In this document: positions 31,420 through 37,673 of the stretch, in pieces
How positions within the stretch are numbered: the first letter of the stretch is position 1
How the letters are laid out: every line of letters starts with the position of its first letter
Assembly: GCF_008710035.1 (NCBI RefSeq)
Contig: NZ_VYKI01000035.1
Coordinates: forward strand, 1 to 37,673
From: Stenotrophomonas cyclobalanopsidis
GTDB lineage: Bacteria > Pseudomonadota > Gammaproteobacteria > Xanthomonadales > Xanthomonadaceae
Direction of reading: 5' to 3'
DNA length: 37,673 nt
Notes under the pieces: model-generated
What the model was told of the DNA's origin: nothing
The model's database searches: none
What the model saw: the letters and a program-made list of their open reading frames with translations, nothing else
Translations under genes and position numbers: made by a program

Positions 31420-33526
31420 GTGGACACAGAGCTCGCGCGTTCGCGAGGGCAGGCCGTTCCCGCTGGGCGCGACCTGGGATGGGCTGGGAGTGAATTTTGC
31501 GCTGTACTCGCGCCATGCCAACAAGGTCGAGCTGTGCCTGTTCGATTCACGCAACCGCGAGATCGAGCGCATCGCGCTGCCGGAGTACACCAACGAGGTG
31601 TGGCACGGCTACCTGCCGGACGTGCGCCCGGGCCAGCGCTATGGCTACCGCGTGCACGGTCCCTATGCGCCGCAGGATGGACACCGTTTCAATCCGAACA
31701 AGCTGCTGCTGGACCCGTATGCCAAGCAGATCGTGGGTGAGATCAAATGGGCGCCGCATCTGTTCGGCTATACGCTGGGACACCGCGATGCCGATCTGAG
31801 CTTCGACCGCCGTGACAGCGCGCCGTACATGCCGCGCTGCGCGGTGATCGATCCCGCGTTCAGCTGGGGCAGCGAGCGCGCGCCCGCAACGCCCTGGGAC
31901 CGCTCGGTCATCTACGAAGCACACGTGCGTGGACTGACCATGCAGCATCCGGGCGTTCCCCAGGCCGAGCGAGGCACCTTCTCGGCGCTGCGGCACGATG
32001 CTGTGGTGGACCATCTGGTGCATCTTGGGGTGACGGCCATCGAGCTGCTGCCGGTGCATGCCTACGTCGACGACCAGCAGCTGCTGGAGCGCGGCCTGCG
32101 CAATTACTGGGGCTACAACACCATCGGCTTCTTCGCGCCGCAGCCGCGCTACCTGTCGCTGGAGACGGTGGCCGAGTTCAAGCAGATGATCGCCCGCCTG
32201 CACAGCGTGGGCATCGAAGTGATCCTGGACGTGGTCTACAACCACACTGCCGAAGGCAATGAACTGGGGCCGACGCTCTCGTTCAAGGGCATCGACAACG
32301 CCAGCTACTACCGGCTGGCTGATGACCGCCGCTTCTATATCAACGATACCGGCACCGGAAATACCTTCGACCTGACCAACGCCGGCGCGCTGCGCATGGT
32401 GATGGATTCGCTGCGCTACTGGGTGGCCGAGATGCGCGTCGATGGCTTCCGCTTCGACCTGGCCACCATCCTCGGGCGCGAGCGCCATGGCTTTGATCCG
32501 TCGGGCAGCTTCCTCGATGCGGTGCGCCAGGACCCGGTGCTGAGCCAGGTGAAGCTGATCGCCGAGCCATGGGACATCGGTCCCGGCGGCTATCAGCTGG
32601 GTCAGTTCCCGCCGGGATGGGCCGAGTGGAATGACCGGTTCCGTGACACGACCCGTGCGCTGTGGCGGGGGGATGCGGGCCAGTTGCCGGAGTTCGCGGC
32701 CCGCTTCACCGGGTCTGCGGACCTGTTCGATCATCACGGCCGCCGGCCCTCGGCCAGTATCAACCTGGTCACCGCGCACGACGGCTACACCCTGCACGAC
32801 CTGGTGAGCTACAACGACCGCCACAACGAGGCCAATGGCGAGGACAACCGCGACGGCCACTCGCACAACCTCTCGTGCAACCACGGCGTGGAAGGCGATA
32901 CCGACGATGCGGGCATCCTCGCCCTGCGTTCGCGGCAGATGCGGAATCTGCTGGGAACACTGCTGCTCGCGCAGGGCACGCCGATGCTGCTGGCCGGCGA
33001 TGAGTTCGGCCATTCGCAGCAGGGTAACAACAATGCCTACTGCCAGGACAATCCGCTGAGCTGGATCGACTGGGAGCGCGCGGCGCAGCCGGGTCCGCAG
33101 GCGCAGGCGGCCTTCGTGCGGCGCGCGTTGGCATTGCGCCGGCGCTATGGGCTGTTGCGACGCAATCGCTTCCTGACCGGTGACTTCGACGCGTCGCTCG
33201 GAATGCGCGACATCGAGTGGCGGCGTCCCGATGGGGCCCCAATGGGCGAGGGCGACTGGCACAACCCCGACCAGCGGGCGCTGTTGATCGTGCTGGACGG
33301 CCGCAGCCCGGACAGCGGACTGCGGGAGCCCGGGCGCCATGTCAGCCTGGCCTTGCTGTTGAACCCCAGCGACCAGGAGCGGCGGTTCCGGCCTTCCGAC
33401 CAGACGCTGTCGTTCCGTCGCGTGGTCCTGCAGACCGACGACGCGCCACTGGAGATGGATGAGGAGGGGCAATGGACCTTGCCCGCCCGCAGCCTGTGCC
33501 TGCTGGCATCCAGCAGCGCAGGGTGA
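31406..33526 (+). CDS. glgX: Glycogen debranching enzyme GlgX (GH13)
   Basis: This 706-residue enzyme hydrolyses alpha-1,6 branches of limit dextrin. An N-terminal CBM48 domain (REGRPFPLGATWDGLGVNFALYS) is followed by the barrel with VILDVVYNHTAEGNE, D351 (VDGFRFDLATILGRE), E387 (LIAEPWDIGPGGYQLG) and D459 (TAHDGYTLHDLVSYN). The NEANGEDNRDGHSHNLS segment and DEFGHSQQGNNNAYCQD are typical of GlgX/isoamylase type. ATG 31406 has AAGGA upstream and overlaps the DUF2934 gene. It is the last gene; a GC-rich hairpin follows about 50 bases later. No glgP for phosphorolysis is nearby. Confidence 0.95.
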   Translation: MATRKWTQSSRVREGRPFPLGATWDGLGVNFALYSRHANKVELCLFDSRNREIERIALPEYTNEVWHGYLPDVRPGQRYGYRVHGPYAPQDGHRFNPNKLLLDPYAKQIVGEIKWAPHLFGYTLGHRDADLSFDRRDSAPYMPRCAVIDPAFSWGSERAPATPWDRSVIYEAHVRGLTMQHPGVPQAERGTFSALRHDAVVDHLVHLGVTAIELLPVHAYVDDQQLLERGLRNYWGYNTIGFFAPQPRYLSLETVAEFKQMIARLHSVGIEVILDVVYNHTAEGNELGPTLSFKGIDNASYYRLADDRRFYINDTGTGNTFDLTNAGALRMVMDSLRYWVAEMRVDGFRFDLATILGRERHGFDPSGSFLDAVRQDPVLSQVKLIAEPWDIGPGGYQLGQFPPGWAEWNDRFRDTTRALWRGDAGQLPEFAARFTGSADLFDHHGRRPSASINLVTAHDGYTLHDLVSYNDRHNEANGEDNRDGHSHNLSCNHGVEGDTDDAGILALRSRQMRNLLGTLLLAQGTPMLLAGDEFGHSQQGNNNAYCQDNPLSWIDWERAAQPGPQAQAAFVRRALALRRRYGLLRRNRFLTGDFDASLGMRDIEWRRPDGAPMGEGDWHNPDQRALLIVLDGRSPDSGLREPGRHVSLALLLNPSDQERRFRPSDQTLSFRRVVLQTDDAPLEMDEEGQWTLPARSLCLLASSSAG

Positions 33527-33578
33527 TGGCACGGCGCCGGGGATGGCCCAGCGCTGACGGGCCGGGGTCATGAGGGGG

Positions 33579-33597
33579 CGCCGGGCCATGCCCGGCG
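33579..33597. repeat. GCGCCGGGC-class palindrome after glgX
   Basis: CGCCGGGC-CAT-GCCCGGCG forms a perfect 8-bp stem, as in the element at 10422, but without the GTAG head (GGGG precedes it). It lies between convergent glgX and the azlD remnant and could terminate either. Confidence 0.65.
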
Positions 33598-33606
33598 GAT
33601 GCCAAT

Positions 33607-33832
33607 TCACCCCAACACGCAGCGCAGCACACCCGCCGACACCACGCCGATCGGTACCGTCGGCAGCATCGACAACCGGGTGGCGGCCAGCAGGGTGATC
33701 GCCAGCCAGGTCGGCCGGGTTGTCCGCCTCGAAGTCCGGTGCGATCACCGAGATCAGCACGCAGCCCGGGGCGGCCTCCATCAGCACGATGGTCAGCAGC
33801 GCGGTCCAGTGGATCAGTCCGCCGAGGATCAT
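33607..33832 (-). pseudogene. azlD: azlD remnant with internal deletion and frameshift
   Basis: From ATG 33832 the frame reads MILGGLIHWTALLTIVLM and then EAAPGCVLISVIAPDFEADN. That jump looks like the loss of roughly 35-40 residues (the first AzlD loop and helices), with the flanks rejoined in frame. After NPAD the homology continues in another frame as WLAITLLAATRLSMLPTVPI, then GVVSAGVLRCVLG and TGA at 33607. AzlD is the small subunit of the AzlCD branched-chain amino acid exporter (about 105-110 residues). Only 226 bp remain and two lesions are visible, so it cannot work. The family call is from the C-terminal pattern and its azlC/lrp neighbours. Confidence 0.65.
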
Positions 33833-33876
33833 GCTGCGTCCTCCGCCAGCAGCCACACTGCGGCCAGGCCGGTGCT
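33829..33876 (-). pseudogene. azlC: Last codons of a deleted azlC
   Basis: The minus strand reads TGLAAVWLLAEDAA and TGA at 33829-33831, overlapping the azlD ATG (ATGA), the usual azlC/azlD junction. Upstream of this the sequence switches directly to lrp coding sequence on the other strand, so all but about 15 codons of azlC (normally about 240) are gone. Confidence 0.5.
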
Positions 33877-34207
33877 GGAGGAGGGCGGTTTGATCGATCG
33901 CTACGTGGCACTGCTGAACCCGGCCAAGGTGGGCCGGGGGTTTACCCCGTTTGTGCGGGTCTGGCTGCGCGTGCAGGAGGAGGACACCAGCAACCACGTC
34001 ATCAACGGCATCAAGTCCTTCCCGGAAATACTCGAGTGCCACCTGATGGCGGGCGACTGCGATTTCCTGCTGCGAGTGACGGTGGCCGATCTCGACGCCT
34101 ACCGCCAGTTCCAGATCCGGCACCTGAACCGGATCGCCGGCGTGCAGAACACCATGACCGAGATCCAAATGCAGCGGATCAAGCAGACCACCGAACTGCC
34201 GCTCTGA
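33875..34207 (+). pseudogene. lrp: Lrp/AsnC regulator lacking its DNA-binding domain
   Basis: Codons from 33875 read LEEGGLIDRYVALLNPAKVG, then FTPFVRVWLRVQEEDTS, FPEILECHLMAGDCDFLLRVTVADLDAYRQF and an ending QMQRIKQTTELPL. This is the wing and the ligand-binding RAM domain of an Lrp/AsnC protein. A full protein is about 150-160 residues; the N-terminal helix-turn-helix (about 45 residues) is missing because the upstream DNA is antisense azlC/azlD remnant. No Shine-Dalgarno sequence or start is convincing (in-frame GTG 33872, TTG 33890). If expressed, it could still oligomerise but not bind DNA. Confidence 0.75.
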
Positions 34208-34217
34208 AATCCGGCCG

Positions 34218-34616
34218 TCAGCCGGCCTGGCCGCGTTCGCTGGTAATGCGGGCGCCTTCGCGCATCACCAGGGTCACCGGGGTCTTCTCCACCACCTCCA
34301 GCAGCCGCGACCACTGCGCGTCGCTCAGTTCGGCGCTGGCATGCAGCACGCGGTGCACGTGCAGGCGCCCATCCTCATCGCGCTCCGAACGCAGTTCGGC
34401 ATGGAACTCGCCCAGCTCCCAGCCCTTGCGCTGGGCATATATGCGCAGGGTGATGGCGGTGCACGACGCCAGCGACGCCAGGTACAGATCGAAGGGGGCA
34501 AAGCCGCGGCCCTGTCCGCCCAGCGTGGCCGGCTCGTCGGCGTCGACGCTGAAGGTGCCGTTGCTGACGTGGTGCAGGTAGTTGTCGGCGGTGGAGATGA
34601 TGCGGGCGTAGGCCAT
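34218..34616 (-). CDS. OsmC family protein
   Basis: This 132-residue protein has the OsmC/Ohr fold signature GFAPFDLYLASLASCTAITL with the peroxidatic cysteine at C52 on the central helix, followed by a YAQRKGW helix end. The second conserved cysteine, normally in a (K/R)CPV-type sequence, is replaced by threonine (VVEKTPVTLVM near 111-121). This one-cysteine form may be a thiol-binding relative rather than a classical organic hydroperoxide reductase. Divergently placed from the response regulator gene; its start is ATG 34616. It lies just after the lrp remnant, with convergent orientation. Confidence 0.88.
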   Translation of the reverse strand: MAYARIISTADNYLHHVSNGTFSVDADEPATLGGQGRGFAPFDLYLASLASCTAITLRIYAQRKGWELGEFHAELRSERDEDGRLHVHRVLHASAELSDAQWSRLLEVVEKTPVTLVMREGARITSERGQAG

Positions 34617-34765
34617 GGCGGGTCAGGGAGAGTGGAGGACGGGAAATGGTACCGTCGCCGGCCCGGCGCGGGCACCTGCGCGCGGTCGTCACGCGCTCTT
34701 GTAGGCCGATTGGCCACCCTTTGCCTGCAACAGTCGGGAGTGCCGCCTGGACAGGAGCGTTGTAC

Positions 34766-35167
34766 GTGTTGGAAGCCGTTGATAATCCGGGCCTGGAAGG
34801 GGTGCGTGTGCTGGTGGCGGAAGATGAATTCGCCATCGCCATGTTCCTGGTCGACTACCTGGAACTGAAGGGCGTGCAGGTCGTCGGGCCCGCAGGCGAC
34901 CTTGCCGCGCTGGGCAGGCTGGTGGATGAACAGCCCATTGATGTGGCCCTGCTCGATATCAACCTGGGCGGCCAGCAGGTCTACCCCCTGGCGGATCGCC
35001 TGGTCGAAGCCGGCATCCCCTTCCTGCTGACCTCCGGCTATGACGACAACGTGCCCAGCCGGTTCGCCGACGTCCCGCGCTGCGCCAAGCCCTATCACAT
35101 ACAGGCGCTGGCCCAGCAGCTGGAGACGCTGGTGCAGGCCACGCGTGCTGGTGCAGGTGGGCATTGA
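34766..35167 (+). CDS. Receiver-only response regulator
   Basis: This 133-residue protein consists of a single receiver domain: acid pocket D20/E21 (VAEDEFAIAMF), phosphoacceptor D64 (VALLDINLGG), T89 (LLTSGY) and K108 (RCAKPY). No output domain follows, so it should act by binding partner proteins or as a phosphate shuttle. GTG 34766 is chosen because AGGAG lies eight bases upstream; longer in-frame reading gives unrelated sequence. It precedes the HWE kinase by nine bases on the same strand and is presumably its partner. This single-domain plus HWE pairing is common in alphaproteobacteria. Confidence 0.9.
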   Translation: MLEAVDNPGLEGVRVLVAEDEFAIAMFLVDYLELKGVQVVGPAGDLAALGRLVDEQPIDVALLDINLGGQQVYPLADRLVEAGIPFLLTSGYDDNVPSRFADVPRCAKPYHIQALAQQLETLVQATRAGAGGH

Positions 35168-35176
35168 AGGCTGCGC

Positions 35177-36754
35177 ATGGGTAACCGATTGCAGATGAGT
35201 TCGCCCGTGGCGACCACGCCGGTACTGCCCACGTCGCCTCCGCTGCACGCGCTGCGTGGCGGCATGGCCGAGCGCATCGCCGCACATGACTGGTCAACGA
35301 CGCCGCTGGGGGGCCGCGATGACTGGGCGCCGCACCTGCGGGCAACGGTCGACCTGATGCTGGCCCATGGTTTCCCGATGATCGTGCTGTGGGGCGAGGA
35401 ACTGGTCCAGCTGTACAACGATGGCTACGCCGAGATCCTGGCCGACAAGCACCCGGGCGGCCTGGGCCAGGCCACGCGCGTCTGCTGGCCGGAGGTGTGG
35501 CACATCAATGGCCCCCTCTATGCCCGCGTCTGGCAGGGCGAGACCATCACCTACGAGGACAAGCTCTACCCGCTGGCCCGGCAGGGCGTGCTGGAAGACA
35601 TCTGGTTCACCATCACCTACAGCCCGATCCGTGACGCCGGCGGCCGTATCGAAGGGGTGCTGGTAACGATGTTCGAGACCACGTCCGCGCACACGGCGCA
35701 CGCGGCGCGGGCGCACGAGCAGCAGCGCCGGCGGCAGAGTGACGAACGCCTGTCACTCGCCTTCCAGATGCTGCCGGTGGGGCTGTGCATCGTCGATACC
35801 GAGGGCCGGGTGCTGCAGTCCAACGAGCAGATGCGCGCCTACCTGCCCACCGGTGAGTTGCCTTCGCGCGACGCCGACAACATGCAGCGCTGGCAGGGCT
35901 GGCATGAGGATGGGACCCCGATCGGTCCCGAGGACTTTGCGGTCGCCCGTGCACTTCGGGGCGACACGGTGGTGCCAGGGCTGGAATTCCAGTTCGCCCA
36001 TGATGATGGGCAGGTGCGCTGGACACGCGTTGCGGCGGCGCCGCTACGCGATGCGCAGGGTGAGGTGACCGGCGTGTTCGCCATCGCCATCGACATCGAC
36101 ACGCTGAAGCGTGCAACCGAGCGCCAGGCCGTGCTCCTGGCCGAGCTGCAGCACCGGGTGCGCAACATCATGGCGATGATCCACGCCATTGCCTGGCGCA
36201 CGCAGGAGACGGTGGGGAGCGTCGAGGAATATGCAGAGCGCCTGTGCGGCCGGCTGATGTCGCTGGCGCGCACGCAGGCGCTGCTGACCCGCGCCGACAA
36301 TGCCGGCGTTTGCCTGCGTGGCATGCTGGACGAGGAAATATCGGTGCAGGTACATCGATCTGGCCAGTACCGGCTCGAGGGCCCCGACCTGTTGCTGCCG
36401 CCGAAAGCGGCCGAGGTGCTGTCGCTGGCCGTGCATGAGTTGGTGACGAACTCACTCAAGTACGGTGCCATCAGCAATGATGGGCGCATCAGCGTGTCGT
36501 GGTCCGTGCAGGCGGAGGACGGCGGCAGTCCCTGGCTGGCCCTGCACTGGTGCGAGCACCATGTGACGGTTTCGGACTGGTCGCCGCCGCAGCGGCGGGG
36601 CCTGGGCTGCTCGCTCATCGAGAAACGCGTGCCCTACGAGCTGGCGGGCAGCGGGCAGCTGCTGTTCCGCGCTGACGGCGTAGATGCCCATATCCGCTTC
36701 CCCCTACGTGAGCGCGACAGCCTGCTGCAGACGGATGCGCCGGCCACGGGGTGA
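35177..36754 (+). CDS. PAS-containing HWE-family histidine kinase
   Basis: This is a 525-residue soluble kinase without membrane helices. Two PAS-like domains lie at about 35-175 (MIVLWGEELVQLYNDGYAEIL ... VLEDIWFTITYSPIRDAGG) and about 190-315. The dimerisation/acceptor helix has H326 (LLAELQHRVRNIMAM), the N-box HELVTNSLKYGA begins at H420, HWCEHH matches the W-x-E feature, and RGLGCSLIE is the G-box. The ELxHRVRN form identifies the HWE/HisKA_2 class. The cytoplasmic signal is unknown; heme, flavin or light cannot be read from PAS sequence alone. It is paired with the receiver gene upstream. GAAGG lies six bases before ATG 35177. Confidence 0.9.
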   Translation: MGNRLQMSSPVATTPVLPTSPPLHALRGGMAERIAAHDWSTTPLGGRDDWAPHLRATVDLMLAHGFPMIVLWGEELVQLYNDGYAEILADKHPGGLGQATRVCWPEVWHINGPLYARVWQGETITYEDKLYPLARQGVLEDIWFTITYSPIRDAGGRIEGVLVTMFETTSAHTAHAARAHEQQRRRQSDERLSLAFQMLPVGLCIVDTEGRVLQSNEQMRAYLPTGELPSRDADNMQRWQGWHEDGTPIGPEDFAVARALRGDTVVPGLEFQFAHDDGQVRWTRVAAAPLRDAQGEVTGVFAIAIDIDTLKRATERQAVLLAELQHRVRNIMAMIHAIAWRTQETVGSVEEYAERLCGRLMSLARTQALLTRADNAGVCLRGMLDEEISVQVHRSGQYRLEGPDLLLPPKAAEVLSLAVHELVTNSLKYGAISNDGRISVSWSVQAEDGGSPWLALHWCEHHVTVSDWSPPQRRGLGCSLIEKRVPYELAGSGQLLFRADGVDAHIRFPLRERDSLLQTDAPATG

Positions 36755-36897
36755 GCAGTCGGGGGGCACGCGCCGCGCCGCGTGCGCGGCCTGTGCGATG
36801 ATCCGAGGCATTGAAGCCATGGATCAGGATGCAGCACATGAATGAAGGAACGCAGTGGCCGGTGCGCGGCCTGCGCGCGTCGGTCACGGAGGCCTCC

Positions 36898-37482
36898 ATG
36901 CACGTACGTCGCTTTGCCCGCGCATTTTCTGCATTGATTCTGGCCGCGCTGGCCCTGCCCCTGCAGGCGGCACCCGCGCCGCCCAGCCTGGTGCAGGCGC
37001 TGAAGGCGGCCGAGGCTGCGCTGCAGCTCATTCCGGGCGATGACATCGAACTTGACTTCCGACCTGCCTGGACCGGCGTGGCCGATCTGGACGGCGATGG
37101 CCGTTCTGAGATCATCTACTTCTACACGTCCACCTACACCGGGGGAGCGTTCGCACAAAGAAACGTCGTTGCCGTGATGACGGCACTGACGCCGGATGAT
37201 CCACGCGGCAAGGAGAATCCGAAAAGCCTGTCGCCGGTTGATGCCGAGGACTACGCCGCCATCCGCGCATCCGGCTACGCCAATGATGCAGGCATGCAGA
37301 TACCAGGTGCGGTGTAGTCCATCCGCATTGAGGGCAGCCGCATCATTGTCGACTTCATCGTGACCGCCGGTGCGACGGTCTGCGAGATTCCCCGCCACTT
37401 CCGCCACGTCTGCCCGCCGGAAGGACCGTATCAGTGGGTCCTGCACTGGACGCCGGGCGAGCTGACCCGTCAACAGCAGTAG
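36898..37482 (+). pseudogene. Secreted protein gene interrupted by an in-frame TAG
   Basis: From ATG 36898 there is a signal peptide (MHVRRFARAFSALILAALAL, then PLQAA) and a mature domain with WTGVADLDGDGRSEIIYFYT, a calcium-binding-like DxDGDGRxE segment. The frame reaches TAG at 37315-37317 after 139 codons, then continues open for another 54 codons (SIRIEGSRIIVDFIVTAG, ICEIPR-like cysteine region, YQWVLHWTPGELTRQQQ) to a second TAG at 37480-37482. The C-terminal part reads like normal coding sequence, so this is a nonsense mutation, a programmed readthrough, or a sequencing error. An alternative start is ATG 36838 (AGGA eight bases upstream). Family not recognised. Confidence 0.65.
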
Positions 37483-37560
37483 AGTCGAGCTTGCTCGACT
37501 GCTCCAGCGCTTTGTAGAGCCGAGCCCATGCTCGGCTGCTGCCGCGCTTTGTAGAGCCGA
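37479..37560 (+). repeat. Three SMAG heads, the third interrupted
   Basis: Complete copies lie at 37479-37500 (GAGTCGAG type) and 37514-37537 (GAGCCGAG type). A third at 37551 begins GTAGAGCCGAG and then loses its palindrome, switching to GATCCTATGTTCGTGG, taken here as the insertion sequence end. The first GTAG supplies the TAG stop (37480-37482) of the upstream secreted-protein gene. Confidence 0.85.
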
Positions 37561-37673
37561 GATCCTATGTTCGTGGTCAAGCCTGTTGGAAGCAGGCTTG
37601 GCCTACCTTCAGCATGGCTGGGTCGAATTCCTTGCCACTCTTGAATACGCCCCACGCAATCCTGGCCAGTTTT
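37561..37673 (-). mobile_element. End of an IS110-family insertion sequence, cut by the window edge
   Basis: On the minus strand an open frame enters from the right edge and ends at TGA (37577-37579), reading KLARIAWGVFKSGKEFDPAM then LKVGQACFQQA. The KLARIAW.VF.SG..FDP ending is what I associate with the C-terminus of IS110/IS116/IS902-type transposases. About 16 bases separate the stop from the broken SMAG, which fits the short end of an IS110 element. The IS therefore appears inserted into a SMAG palindrome. Only about 113 bp are visible, so the family call is provisional. Confidence 0.5.

Noticed and set aside
31547..34168. 873-codon minus-strand frame across glgX
   Set aside because: Shadow of GlgX. 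Only the short segment 33607-33832 was kept, because it contains a recognisable AzlD remnant.
36745..36800. Terminator after the HWE kinase gene
   Set aside because: Only a 6-bp CACGCG/CGCGTG pairing in very GC-rich sequence, without a T-run.

Overview
This is a high-GC gammaproteobacterial chromosome segment that looks like Stenotrophomonas, most likely the S. maltophilia complex. Two lines of evidence support this. First, there are many short GTAG-headed palindromes (GTAG followed by an imperfect GAGCCGAGC...GCTCGGCT hairpin), which match the SMAG/REP elements described in that genus. Second, the gene order entC-E-B-B'-F-A behind an MFS exporter matches the published S. maltophilia siderophore locus. 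I recognised everything by reading; no database search was run.

Layout. 1-252: six tandem SMAG-type hairpin units. 297-626: DUF3817-type membrane protein. 748-10302: a seven-gene, end-overlapping operon for a catecholate siderophore (MFS exporter, EntC, EntE, EntB isochorismatase, free-standing aryl carrier protein EntB', NRPS EntF, EntA) behind a Fur-box-like site. 10303-10728: REP elements around a hydrolase remnant. 10729-14629 (minus strand): DUF3348 / DUF802 / OmpA-MotB / DUF2894. DUF802 has a MotA/TolQ/ZorA-like membrane core with a very long soluble tail, and its partner is MotB-like, so this looks like an uncharacterised ion-driven, wall-anchored motor. 14800-15717: M14 carboxypeptidase. 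15845-20150: mostly orphan genes, including a secreted trypsin-like protease. 20151-21133: a nucleotide pyrophosphatase stub, a DUF7009-like small protein and a truncated FNR-type regulator.

21394-33526 is a tightly coupled storage-carbohydrate operon: glgA, glgB, treZ, malQ, treY, a DUF2934 micro-gene and glgX. GlgA and GlgB build alpha-glucan, GlgX and MalQ trim and rearrange it, and TreY plus TreZ convert its reducing ends to trehalose. No glgC or glgP is present in the window.

33607-34207 is a collapsed azlC-azlD/lrp locus. It is followed by an OsmC-family protein (minus), a receiver-only response regulator with an HWE-type histidine kinase, and a secreted-protein gene interrupted by an in-frame TAG. 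The right edge holds three SMAG heads, the last broken by the end of what looks like an IS110-family insertion sequence that runs off the window.

The recurring theme is REP-associated remodelling. Five loci (a phytase-like esterase, an ENPP phosphodiesterase, an FNR regulator, azlCD-lrp and the terminal secreted gene) are broken, and several lie directly against SMAG palindromes. No tRNA, rRNA or CRISPR array was seen.
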